NCBI GenBank assembly: GCA_947625635.1 | Contig: CANQPA010000007.1 | Location: 1 to 43,189 of the forward strand | Reading direction: 5' to 3' | Source of the DNA: an uncultured Bacilli bacterium | GTDB taxonomy: Bacteria; Bacillota_I; Bacilli_A; RF39; UBA660 | DNA length: 43,189 nt | In this document: positions 1-10,000 of the stretch, in pieces | Position numbering within the stretch: position 1 is the stretch's first letter | Layout: each line of letters starts with the position of its first letter | Made by a program: the position numbers and the translations under genes | The notes under the pieces: model-generated | What the model was told of the DNA's origin: nothing | The model's database searches: none | The model's input: the letters and a program-made list of their open reading frames with translations, nothing else

Positions 1-68
1 ACTTAACTAAAACAATATTATATTTTTACTAATTTCAAATATTTAAATGGTATCATTTTGATTAATGA

Positions 69-173
69 TTAACAGATAAAGATTTAATTATTGATAACAT
101 TGATTCTAAATCAAATCCTATAATTATTACTGTTCATAAAGATTTATCTTTATCTAATAATGTTTGTACAAAT
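69..173 (+). pseudogene. Possible N-terminal remnant of an ISL3-type transposase
   Basis: From about position 72 a short plus-strand frame reads TDKDLIIDNIDSKSNP and then a hydrophobic strand ending in VCTNC. This resembles the start of ISL3 transposases: a short beta region followed by a CxxC zinc knuckle. A stop lies just upstream in the same frame (66-68), and similarity ends near 170, where a different, higher-GC sequence begins. A matching ISL3 C-terminus on the same strand lies at 1145-1369, so both may be halves of one interrupted element. Weak call, based on pattern memory only. Confidence 0.25.
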
Positions 174-598
174 TGCCGTTCTAACTCTCGCTTCCCATAA
201 CCATTTGCAATACAAAGTTTCAAGTAAAATTCGTGCGCTTCATCGGTTTTACAGCCTGCCATAATCAAGAGGTTATTCGACCAAGTAATTTCTCTCACCA
301 GTGGTGAGAGTTTTTCGTTATCCTTGTAGGTTTCGTAAAACTGCTTCGTTCACCAAATATTTTGCGAGGAAAAACCGCTTACGGCATGATACCTTTTTTG
401 AAGATAATCAGCAAAAGCCTTTACAACACCTTTGCCCCATTCGGAAGATAATGTTTTATCGCTTATATACTTGCCGATTTGCCAATACATTTCAATGAGT
501 TCGATATTGACGACTTTCATTGCCCAAAGTTTAACCGTTTCAATGATATTGACAATTGCCTCAAAATCTTGATCATAATTTATAATTTCATAAGCCAT
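134..598 (-). pseudogene. Truncated DUF1016 (YhcG-type) N-terminal fragment with internal TGA
   Basis: Reading from the ATG at 598 (good upstream AGGAG), the protein shows the DUF1016 N-terminal signature: an EMYWQIGKYI helix, then EWGKGVVKAFADYLQKRY and GFSSQNIW. The frame then meets TGA at 349-347 and continues without a shift into TKQFYETYKDNEKLSPLV, REITWSNNLLIMAGC and GKRELERQ, all typical of the family. The TGA sits where an Arg codon (CGA) is expected, so a single C-to-T change explains it. The C-terminal PDDEXK-like nuclease half is absent; after about 170 the frame runs into other sequence and stops at 134-136. Intact YhcG proteins are roughly 330-370 aa. Dead fragment, imported with the neighbouring recombinase remnant. 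Confidence 0.75.
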
Positions 599-717
599 TA
601 TAAGTTTCTCCTCGCTACCTATCGCTATATATTAACCATAATGCGGCATACAAATCAAGTGTTGTCAAGGCAAAATAGATTTCTTCGTTCTCCCGAACGG
701 ATTTATTTCTTATTCTC

Positions 718-984
718 TTGGCAAATCGGGTATCGCTCCCACGCAGTTTTAGACTATCTCTATTTTTTAGGAACATTGCTTCCCCGCTTAGCATGAACAA
801 GTATCTTGTTAATGAAGCTCCGCACCACCTTTGGCGTGAGTTCGGTGATCTCCATATATTTCTTCACCATCCTCATAAACGTCGCTATATCCGTCGTTTC
901 CTTTTTTGCCGTATTCAGTTCATGCTTTAATGCCTTTACCCTCTCGGACAGCTCCGCCTGCTCCTTTTCTTTTTTAGTCCACAC
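718..984 (-). pseudogene. C-terminal remnant of a large serine recombinase
   Basis: The minus-strand reading ERVKALKHELNTAKKETTD, then FMRMVKKYMEITELTPKVV and RSFINKILVHAKRG matches the coiled-coil and DUF4368-like tail of large serine recombinases of Firmicute integrative elements. The frame ends at 760. The terminal strand expected next (KIEIVYNCVGA in intact relatives) appears in a shifted frame near 730-775, with a TAA in place of the Tyr codon. The catalytic resolvase domain is not present upstream, so only a decayed tail remains. It lies in the same higher-GC patch as the DUF1016 fragment, consistent with a relic of an integrative element. Confidence 0.6.
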
Positions 985-1144
985 AGGAAGTCAATCTAAC
1001 GTGCGGTAGTCCTTGCTCCCTCTGTGTTGTGTATGGGATTGTAGATTGCTACTCTCTCCATTGTCTTTTTTACCTTTACCTTCATTCCCTTTTGCTCTCC
1101 CTTTCTTTTTCCGTTTATAATACTGTCCCTATGGAACAAACTCG

Positions 1145-1369
1145 TTGCTGATAGATTTCATTGGATTAACCCTAAAACAACATTGTTGTGTTGTTAATTC
1201 ATTTATAATTAATCCAGTTACAAAATCTAGAATTTCTAACGGATTCATTGAAGGTAAAAATAACTTTGCGAAAGTTATTAAAAGAATAGGATTTGGTTAT
1301 AAAAATTTCGATACGTTTAGACAGAAAATTTTATATACAAACGATCCTGATAAACCATTTAAAAGCTAA
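1145..1369 (+). pseudogene. ISL3-family transposase C-terminal remnant
   Basis: The readable part (VVNSFIINPV, RISNGFIEGKNNFAKVIKRI, GFGYKNFDTFRQKILY) is the conserved ISL3 transposase C-terminus, including the NGFIEGKNN motif that carries the catalytic Glu of the DDE triad. About 60 of the usual 400 or more residues remain. Residues before VVNSF look like junction sequence. A plausible ISL3 right inverted repeat follows at 1484-1506. The N-terminal candidate at 69-173 may belong to the same copy. Confidence 0.7.
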
Positions 1370-1483
1370 TAAAATAATAAAATAAATAGATGATTTAAAT
1401 TAAAAAAAGGCTAATGCATATCGAAAATATCAATATGATTAGTCCTTTAAAATTTTGTATCTCATTCTAGTTTTTGGGCACAA

Positions 1484-1506
1484 AACCACAAATTTTTTGA
1501 AGAGCC
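1484..1506. repeat. Right terminal inverted repeat of the ISL3 remnant
   Basis: The plus strand ends AATTTTTTGAAGAGCC at 1506. Its reverse complement begins GGCTCTTCAAAAAA, the usual start of ISL3 ends, and continues into TTTGTGGTTTTG. It lies about 115 bp after the transposase stop, as expected. The opposite end is outside the window or destroyed, so no target duplication can be checked. Confidence 0.5.
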
Positions 1507-1528
1507 ATTAATTTCACATTACATTAAA

Positions 1529-2734
1529 TTAGGCAATTAATAAGAAATTTGTAACACTATAATAAAATAATATCATTTCATCTGTTAGGTTCATTTCTCT
1601 TAATAATTCTTTTGGTGATAAATTAGCACCCATACATTTTGATTGTACATTTTTTAATACTTCTAAATTATCAATGAATGTTAAATCAAAATAAGGCATG
1701 TTTAAACAAAATTTTTCAAATGATTCAAAATCACTTTTCACAATCTTATTTTCCATAAAACAATGTCCTTGTAAATGGATTTTCTTTCTTGCTCCATGAA
1801 TGATTGGAATCATTTTATCATTTATTTTTGTACATATTAATAAATATAAATCATCATTATATTTATATTTTTTTCCAAATGATTTTTTTATTTTAAATAA
1901 TATTGATTCACATGTTGTTATATCTAAATTATCATTTTTGTCTATTAATTGCCAATTAAATTCAATAATGGAAAATTTGGTATTTTCTATATATCTCTTT
2001 TCAACATATTGACTTAATTTAGATTGATAATCTTCATTAAATACATCAAAACTTCTAAAATAATATTTTGGTAAAATTGTTCGATTAGGGGTTGTAATTA
2101 ATTTATTATATAATTCTGTCCTATATAAATAATCTCCTAATCCTCTATTTGTATGAATTAATATGTTTATATTAACATCATATTTTTCAAAATATTTAAT
2201 ATAATCTTCAGCTAAATGAGGAATTATAAATAAATACATTGTTGTTGGGATGTTATTGATTAATTTAGTAAATGTTAATAAAGCAGCATTAATATTATTA
2301 AAATTAATATTATTAATATTATTATTATTATAAATATTATTATTATTATTTATATCTAATATATGAAAGCTTGTTAGATCAATTGTTGTTCTTAATAATA
2401 ATATTCTTTCTAATACCCAATCTCTAAGCCAAATGTAACTACTATTTTTTATTGATTTATTTTCAATGTAATAATCTCTTAAGAATGTTGAAAAATATTG
2501 ATATCCATGACGATTAGATGGAAGAAAATAGATTTGTTCTTGATAATTATCTAATATTTTATTTTCTTTTGTTTTGTTGTTTAATTGATCTATAGCTTTT
2601 AAATCAAAATAATGAGTTGGCATATATCCAACAAAGATATTTTTATTTTCTAAGTTATTTAGAAAATCTTGATATTCCATGAATTCTTCATTTGTTGTTA
2701 GGGCTTTATAATGTTTTAATAAATCTATAATCAT
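1529..2734 (-). CDS. Hypothetical protein, 401 aa, Asn-rich linker
   Basis: I do not recognise this protein. It starts at an ATG preceded by AGAGG and is the last non-mobile gene of the minus-strand block. It has no signal peptide or clear membrane segment. An Asn/Ile-rich run around residues 128-148 is encoded by an (ATT)n-like microsatellite at 2285-2350. The N-terminal half is rich in Tyr, Leu and Trp (WLRDWVLERILLLR near residue 103). The C-terminal half looks alpha/beta, with HGARKKIHLQGHCFM near residue 315. It follows the BspA-like gene at 2839-4824 with a gap of about 100 bp, so co-transcription is possible. Confidence 0.7.
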   Translation of the reverse strand: MIIDLLKHYKALTTNEEFMEYQDFLNNLENKNIFVGYMPTHYFDLKAIDQLNNKTKENKILDNYQEQIYFLPSNRHGYQYFSTFLRDYYIENKSIKNSSYIWLRDWVLERILLLRTTIDLTSFHILDINNNNNIYNNNNINNINFNNINAALLTFTKLINNIPTTMYLFIIPHLAEDYIKYFEKYDVNINILIHTNRGLGDYLYRTELYNKLITTPNRTILPKYYFRSFDVFNEDYQSKLSQYVEKRYIENTKFSIIEFNWQLIDKNDNLDITTCESILFKIKKSFGKKYKYNDDLYLLICTKINDKMIPIIHGARKKIHLQGHCFMENKIVKSDFESFEKFCLNMPYFDLTFIDNLEVLKNVQSKCMGANLSPKELLREMNLTDEMILFYYSVTNFLLIA

Positions 2735-2838
2735 ATTTTACCTCTTTTATTTTTATATAAATATATTATATAAAATTAAAATGACAAAATCAACTAATAT
2801 GCTTTATAATTCTTGTTTTTTCATTAATTTATTTATAT

Positions 2839-4824
2839 TTATATATTACATTTATATATAATATGCATTTTATTCTTTTCATGATCTATTTTATATAATG
2901 TATTATTTTTAAAGATAAAATATGGATTGTCTTTATCTATTATAAAGTTTTTAATTAATTTACAATTTTTAAAAGCTTGAGGGTGAATTTGGGAGATTGT
3001 TGATGGGAGGGAGATTGTTTCTAATGATGGAAAATTTTTGAAACAATTTTCATCAATTATGTTTCCACTATTTATTACTACTTCTTTTAAATAATTGGAA
3101 TTAAATTCTTGACATAAGTTTACTGGACAATTGATATATTCAATTGGACAATTTATGAATGCTCCTTTATTGAAAGTTTCAATATTAGATATTGTTACTT
3201 TCTTTAATGATTTGCATTCATAAAAGGCAAGGCTTTCAATTGTTTTGATATTATTTGGTAATATTATTTCTTTTAAATAATTATAACAACATAAGAATAA
3301 TGATGGGATTGTTGATATGTCTTTTAAATCTTCTTTGGTTATTATTTCTAATAATTTTCCTTTTATATAAAATTTGCTATTATTGGATAATGGGTTTGAT
3401 GTAATATTTATTAAATTAATTTTACTCCATGATGATAATGTATCATTATAATAAACTTCTTTTAAATTATCACATCCTATAAAGGCATATTCTTCAATTG
3501 TTTTTATATTATTTGGTATTGTTATTTTTTCTAATGATAAACAATTTATAAAGGCAAATTTAGAAATTGTTTCTGTATTTATTAACATTTGAGGTGTTAT
3601 TTCAGTTAATAATTCATTATTTATATAAAGTCTTGATCTATTAAATAATGGATTTGAACTTGCATCTTTGAATTTAATTTTTAACCAACTTGATAAATCA
3701 TCTATATGTACTTCTTTTAATGATGAGCATTCAAAGAATGAATATTCATCTATGAATGTTATGGATGTTGGTATTGATATTTTTTTTAATTTTAAACAAT
3801 TATAAAAACTAAATTTATTTAGTTTGGTTATATTTTTTAAATCTTCTTTGGTTAATTCTGTTAATAATTTATTATTAATGAAAAGATTTGCTTTATTACA
3901 TATTGGTGTTGATGATGAATCATTAAATGTTAATTGTGTCCATTGTTTGATGTTTTCTATGTAAACTTCTTTGATGTTATATGCTTCATCAAAGGCATTA
4001 TCACTTATATTTATTATTGTATTAGGTAATTTAAATATTTTATCAACTTTTGCTGGGGGATAAAATATTAATGTTTTTAAATCTTTGGTATATAATATTC
4101 CATCAATTGTTTTATAGATTGGATTGTTTTTGGATATTTCTATATTTTTTAGATTATTACAATTATGAAATATGTCATAACCTATATTTATAAGTGTTGA
4201 TGGTAATATTATTTTCTTTAAGGAATGACAATATTGAAATATTTTATTATTTAATTGTTTTATTCCTTCAGGGATTATTATTTCTTCTAATGAATAACAA
4301 TTAAAAAATAAATTATCATTTATTGTTTTAATATTAGGTGATAATTTAATACTTTTTACCTTTTCACAATTACTAAATGCTTCTTCTTTTATTTCTTTAA
4401 CGTTCTTTTCCATTATGATTGTTTCTAAAAATAAATTATGTTTAAAACATGATTGATTTATTGTTTTTACTGTATTTGGTACTATAAATTGTTTATTTGT
4501 TTTTCCTGTGGCATATTGTAATAAATATGTTTGTTTTTTATTATATAAGTTACCATCTATTGATGAATATTTAATATTATCTTTAGATACATTTATGTTT
4601 TTTAATGACAAACAATGATTAAAGGCACGTTTAGATATTTTGGTAATTGTATGAGGGATATATATATTAACAATTCTATTATTACAAAAGAAGGTATCTT
4701 TTTCTATTGATGTTACTAATTTAGGAATTATTACTGTTTTGGATTTACCAATATATCCTTGTAATTTACCATTTTTGATAATAAAATCATATAAATCATT
4801 GGGTTTTTTTAATTTATATGTCAT
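2839..4824 (-). CDS. BspA-like LRR_5 protein, 661 aa
   Basis: The protein is made almost entirely of BspA-type leucine-rich repeats (Pfam LRR_5), each with a strand such as IPNTVKTI, an AF or FF core and an N/C-C/H-SLK-I turn. Between repeats lie longer inserts of the type SSWLKIKFKDASSNPLF followed by LYINNELLTEIT, a module also found in the larger BspA-like genes of this window. No N-terminal signal peptide or membrane anchor is visible, so location is uncertain: cytoplasmic or non-classically exported. The start is set by AAGGAGGA seven bases before the ATG. BspA relatives bind host matrix proteins or act as surface scaffolds; that role here is inference. Confidence 0.85.
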   Translation of the reverse strand: MTYKLKKPNDLYDFIIKNGKLQGYIGKSKTVIIPKLVTSIEKDTFFCNNRIVNIYIPHTITKISKRAFNHCLSLKNINVSKDNIKYSSIDGNLYNKKQTYLLQYATGKTNKQFIVPNTVKTINQSCFKHNLFLETIIMEKNVKEIKEEAFSNCEKVKSIKLSPNIKTINDNLFFNCYSLEEIIIPEGIKQLNNKIFQYCHSLKKIILPSTLINIGYDIFHNCNNLKNIEISKNNPIYKTIDGILYTKDLKTLIFYPPAKVDKIFKLPNTIINISDNAFDEAYNIKEVYIENIKQWTQLTFNDSSSTPICNKANLFINNKLLTELTKEDLKNITKLNKFSFYNCLKLKKISIPTSITFIDEYSFFECSSLKEVHIDDLSSWLKIKFKDASSNPLFNRSRLYINNELLTEITPQMLINTETISKFAFINCLSLEKITIPNNIKTIEEYAFIGCDNLKEVYYNDTLSSWSKINLINITSNPLSNNSKFYIKGKLLEIITKEDLKDISTIPSLFLCCYNYLKEIILPNNIKTIESLAFYECKSLKKVTISNIETFNKGAFINCPIEYINCPVNLCQEFNSNYLKEVVINSGNIIDENCFKNFPSLETISLPSTISQIHPQAFKNCKLIKNFIIDKDNPYFIFKNNTLYKIDHEKNKMHIIYKCNI

Positions 4825-4860
4825 TATGTGTCCTCCTTATATAATAGTTCTTTTTGTAAT

Positions 4861-4889
4861 AGTTTATCATATTTTATGATTCTTTTCAA
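4861..4889 (-). promoter_or_regulatory. Candidate promoter for the 661-aa BspA-like gene
   Basis: On the minus strand TTGAAA (-35) and TAAACT (-10) are separated by 17 bases and lie about 37 bases before the ATG at 4824. The -10 is imperfect, and the DNA is so AT-rich that chance matches are common. Confidence 0.3.
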
Positions 4890-5296
4890 TAGTTTACTTG
4901 GGGGAAAAAGTTTAAAATAAAGGGGATGACTTCATGTGGAAATCAGCCCTGTATTAGTGTTATTAAAAGAGGCATTGCTATAAATATGCAATAGCATCTA
5001 TTGTAATATGTTTATACTTAATAACATTCACGACGCATTTTAATAAGCATTAGAAAATCTTTTTTATGATACTATATTACTCTAATTTTATCAATTAACA
5101 CATTAGTCAAGTAATATATTAATATTAGTTTTGTTAATAATTATATTAATTTTTCGATTATATAATACAATTATATATTACTCATATAACATTTATTTTT
5201 TTAATTACACAATATTTTTAAATAGAGCATTTAATATACACTGTTTTTTATAAATCATGCCGATCAAGTAAAAAAAATTAATTGTTATGCCTTATC
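4890..5296. other. AT-rich intergenic region without a gene
   Basis: I see no credible coding frame on either strand and no tRNA- or riboswitch-like structure. The first part (4900-5050) is less AT-rich (a GGGGATGACTTCATGTGG stretch) and might hold an upstream regulatory element or an old gene end. The rest is A/T runs. The complete IS inserted at its left edge (5305), separating this region from the end of the large BspA-like gene. Confidence 0.5.
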
Positions 5297-5304
5297 ATAA
5301 TAAT

Positions 5305-5316
5305 GGTAGTGTCAAA
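5305..5316. repeat. Left terminal inverted repeat of the IS
   Basis: GGTAGTGTCAAA, exact reverse complement of the right end at 7049-7060. The preceding eight bases, ATAATAAT, are the left copy of the target duplication. Confidence 0.9.
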
Positions 5317-5466
5317 ATGAAAATAAAGTTAATTTATTTTCATAAAAAGCTCTACCTTTTTTTATTTTAATTTATATCATCTTTTTTCTATTTTGAATTG
5401 AAAAAAGTAGATATCCTTGCTATAATAATTGTGATCAAATAAGCATACAGAAAGGAATATCTACTT

Positions 5467-7023
5467 ATGCAAATTATATCACAATTTTTAGATAATTTAA
5501 ATACTTTATCTAATAATATTTTTCAAACTACAACTTTTTTAGAACCTCTAGCTTTGAATAAAAAACTTTCAACTAAGTTAGAAGTTCTTTTATCTGATTC
5601 TGCTATTGCAGATTCTATTGATTCTGTTCAATCTAGTATAATTGAACTTAATAAATTACTTTCTCCTATTGTTTCTACTCTTCAAAAAGAAATATCTAAA
5701 AAACATATTCATAAGGATATGATCCCTTATGCTTCTTTTAGAGTTGATGAACCTCCTATTGTTAAGGATAATTCTGAAAAGAATGTTCAACTTTCTTTTG
5801 AAGATATTATAAACAATAATGATATTAAACCTATTAATAGAACATTACAACTTAAGTTGTATTAACCTTTAGATTATACTGATTGTTGTCCTTTTTGTGG
5901 TGCCCCTAATGAATACATTTATTCTAACTCTAAAGGAAAGCAATACAAATGTAAATGTTGTTCTAATCTTTTCTCTATTCATCCTCATTATCATGATGAA
6001 ATTTCTCATCATTGTCCTCATTGTGGATATAAATTGTCTCTTCATCATGAAAGAAGCAATTATAATGTTTTAGTGTGTCAAAATGATAACTGTCCATATT
6101 ATCTTAATAGTAAACAATTATGTGAAAACAAACAAATAGATGGTCTTAGAACTAATTCAAATAGAATTAAACTTAGATATACCTTTAGATTATTTAACTT
6201 TACATATGAAGATATTAAACAAAATGCCAATGATAAGTTTAAATTTAAGTCTAAAATCGATTTAAATAACATTCACCACTCTTCATATGCTTTAGGTCTT
6301 ATGTTGAGCTTCTACGTTAATTATGGTCTGTCTTCTAGAAAAACTGCACAAATAATGAATGAAATATTTGATATTAAAGTATCTCATCAAACTATTATGA
6401 ATTACGCTGAAGCAGCTGCTGCAAGATTAAATCACTTAAATGAAAATTATAAATACAATTTATCTAATACTATTACTGGAGATGAAACATATATTAAAGT
6501 TAAAGGGAAAACGAACTATGTTTTCTTCTTTTCTGATACTTCAAATAAGATTATTACTTCTTATAGAATCTTTCCCAATAGAGATACTAAATGTGCTATT
6601 AAAGCATTGTATCAAACATTTAAGAAATATGAGACTCTTCCTGATAAACTAGATATTATAACTGATGGTAATCCAATCTATAATGCTTCTCAAGTTTTTT
6701 ATTTATTATCTGGTGTTAAATTTAATCTGTATCAAGTTATTGGTGTTAAAAATAACGATGATACATCTAAACTATATAGACCATTTAAACAGTGTGAAGA
6801 AAGACTAAATAGAACTTATAAGTTTAACTATTATGGTACCAATGGATATGGTAGTTATACTGGAGCTAATACTTACATTGTATTATTTGTTGCGTTTCAT
6901 AACTTCTTAAGAAAACATTCAAGTTTAAAGAATAAAGTACCTGTTTCAATTCAGGAAATAGAAAATGAAAAGCTAATGCCTAATAAATGGTGTCAATTAT
7001 TAAAGATGGCTAGTAATTATTAA
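5467..7023 (+). pseudogene. DDE transposase interrupted by an in-frame TAA
   Basis: Two open segments, 5467-5865 and 6034-7023, lie in the same frame, and the sequence between them translates cleanly (PLDYTDCCPFCGAPN, CKCC, HCPHCG). One TAA at 5863-5865 therefore splits a single gene of about 518 codons. The N-terminal part is helical. The middle carries zinc-ribbon Cys pairs (CPFC, CKCC, CPHC, CQNDNC). The C-terminal part is an IS240-like DDE domain with Asp in TGDETYIK, Asp in ITDGNP and Glu in CEERLNR. The start is preceded by AGAAAGGA. Activity would need readthrough, internal initiation at 6034 (which loses part of the zinc region), or help from another copy. Confidence 0.85.
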
Positions 7024-7048
7024 TTTTTCCATACTTTTCCATACTTTA

Positions 7049-7060
7049 TTTGACACTACC
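7049..7060. repeat. Right terminal inverted repeat of the IS
   Basis: TTTGACACTACC, mirror of the left end. It is followed by ATAATAAT at 7061-7068, the second copy of the target duplication, only 18 bp from the stop of the large BspA-like gene. Confidence 0.9.
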
Positions 7061-7085
7061 ATAATAATTTATGTAGTCAAAATAT

Positions 7086-10000
7086 TTAATTATTTTTTAC
7101 TGGTTTCGAATATTCGTCATAATGCCATTGATCTTTCCAATAAACTGGTCTATTAGAATAATTCCAATAATCATTCCATTCACTTGGTTTATCTGTTGCT
7201 TCGCAATAAATTGTCAATGACGTACAATTATAAAATGCGCCAAATTCGATAGTTGATAAATTCGATGGAATTACTATGCTTGTTAATGATGTACAATCAT
7301 CAAATGCTTGTTGTCCGATACTTTGCAAATTTGATGGAATTATAATATCCGTTAATGAATTACAATAAGAAAATGAAAAGCCACCTATACTTAGTACACT
7401 TGATGGAATTGTTATTCTTGTTAATGATGTGCAATTATAAAACGCATAATTTGGTATACTTGTTACTCCTTCTAACATTTCTTCTGTTATTTCTGTTAAT
7501 TCTTTACCATTTATTTTTAATGATTTAGCATAATATATTGGATTTGAACTAGAATTACTAAATTCAATATTACACCAATCTTTTATTGTTCCTAGATAAT
7601 TAACTTCTGTTAATGATGTACAATAATCAAATGCATAAGACCCTATATTTTGTACACTTGAGGGAATTGTTATACTTGTTAATGATCTACAAAATGCAAA
7701 TACATGATCTTCCATACTTTGTACACTTGATGGTATTGTAATATTTGTTAATGATCTACAAAATGCAAATGCATATTCTCCTATACTTAGTACACTTGAT
7801 GGAATTATTATACTTGTTAATGATGTGCAATTGCAAAATGCTGAATTTGGTATACTTGTTACTCCGTCTAACATTTCTTCTGTTATTTCTGTTACTTCTT
7901 CTCCATTTATTCTTAATGCATTGGATTTTGCATAATATAATGAATTAGAACTAGAATTACAAAATTCAATATTACACCAATCTTTTATTGTTCCTAGATA
8001 ATTCACTTCTGTTATTGATGTACAATTATAAAATGCATATTTTCCTATACTCTGTACACTTAATGGAATTGTTATACTTGTTAATGATGTGCAATTGCAA
8101 AATGCTGAATTTGGTATACTTGTTACTCCGTCTAACATTTCTTCTGTTATTTCTGTTACTTCTTCTCCATTTATTCTTAATGCATTGGATTTTGCATAAT
8201 ATAATGAATTAGAACTAGAATTACAAAATTCAATATTACACCAATCTTTTATTGTTCCTAAATAATTAACTTCTGTTATTGAAGTACAATTTAAAAATGC
8301 ATAACTTCCTATACTTAGTACACTTGATGGAATTGTTACATTTGTTAATGATGTGCAATTATAAAACGCATAATTTGGTATACTTGTTACTCCTTCTAAC
8401 ATTTCTTCTGTTATTTCTGTTAATTCTTTACCATTTATTTTTAATGATTTAGCATAATATATTGGATTTGAAATAGAATTACTAAATTCAATATTACACC
8501 AATCTTTTATTGTTCCTAAATAATTAACTTCTGTTATTGAAGTACAGTAATCAAATGCAGCAAACCCTATATTTTGTACGCTTGATGGTATTGTAATATT
8601 TGTTAATGAAATACAATCATAAAATGCATATTCATCTATCCTTGTTACTCCATATCCTATTGTAACACTTGCTAATGATGTACAATCATAAAATGCATAT
8701 TCACCTATACTCGTTACTCCATCTTCTATTGTAACACTTGCTAATGATGTACAATCATAAAATGCATGATCTTCCATACTTTGTACACTTGATGGTATTG
8801 TAATATTTGTTAATGATCTACAAAATGCAAATGCATATTCTCCTATACTTAGTACACTTGATGGAATTATTATACTTGTCAATGAAGTACAACTGGAAAA
8901 TACATGATTAGGTATATTCGTTACACTTGATGGAATTGTTATACTTGTTAATGAAGTACAATTTAAAAATGCATAACTTCCTATACTTAGTACACTTGAT
9001 GGAATTGTTATATTTGTTAATGAAGTACAATCAGAAAATGCAAAATCTAGTATACTAGCTCCACTATTAATAACTACTTCTTTTAACTTTGATTTAGGAA
9101 TATATGAAATTAAAGATGATGGTATATTTGCATATTCTATTGGACAATTAGAAAATGCCGAAATTCCAATACTTTGCACACTTGATGGAATTGTTATACT
9201 TGTTAATGATGTACAATATTCAAATGCATAAGATGGTATACTAGCTCCACTATTAATAACTACTTCTTTTAACTTTGATTTAGGAATATATGAAATTAAA
9301 GATGATGGTATATTTGCATATTCTATAGGACAATTAGAAAATGCTGAACTTCCAATACTTTGTACACTTGATGGAATTGTTATTCTTGTTAATGATGTAC
9401 AATGATAAAATGCATAAGATGGTATTCTTGTTACTCCATCTAGCATTTCTTCTGTTATTTTTGTTACTTCTTCTCCATTTATTCTTAATGAATTTGATTT
9501 CGCATAATATAATGAATTAGAATAATAATTATTTAATTCTATATTACACCATTCTTTTATTGTTCCTAAATAATTAACTTCAATTAATGATGTACAATGA
9601 TAAAATGCAGAACTTCCTATACTTTGTACACTTGATGGAATTGTTATATTTGTTAATGAAGTACAATCAGAAAATGCAGAATCTGGTATACTATCTCCAC
9701 TATTAATAACTATTTCTTTTAACTTTGATTTTGAAATATATGAAATTAAAGATGATGGTATATTTGCATATTCAATAGGGCAATTAGAAAATGATGTACC
9801 AAATATACTTTCAACACTTGATGGAATTGTTATTCTTGTTAATGAAGTACAATTTAAAAATGCAAAACTTCCTATACTTTCAACACTTAATGGAATTGTT
9901 ACACTTGTTAATGATGTACAATATTCAAATGCAAAATCTCCTATATTTTGTACACTTGATGGAATTATTATATTTGTTAGTGATGTACAATCATAAAATG

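Larger units (their letters stand above)
5305..7060 (+). mobile_element. Complete insertion sequence, 1756 bp, with 8-bp target duplication
   Basis: The element is bounded by perfect 12-bp inverted repeats, GGTAGTGTCAAA at 5305-5316 and TTTGACACTACC at 7049-7060. It is flanked by a perfect direct repeat ATAATAAT (5297-5304 and 7061-7068), the target duplication. It carries one transposase frame on the plus strand, opposite to the surrounding genes, interrupted by a stop codon. Intact ends and target duplication indicate recent insertion. The IS240-like DDE domain and 8-bp duplication resemble the IS6 group, but the family assignment is tentative. Confidence 0.9.

Noticed and set aside
615-800. 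61-codon minus-strand frame between the recombinase and DUF1016 remnants
   Set aside because: It looks like a frame-shifted reading through the recombinase tail and the junction; no family pattern or SD site supports a separate gene.
301-1009. Overlapping plus-strand frames of 60-105 codons
   Set aside because: They run antisense to the DUF1016 and recombinase remnants, whose minus-strand readings show clear family motifs.
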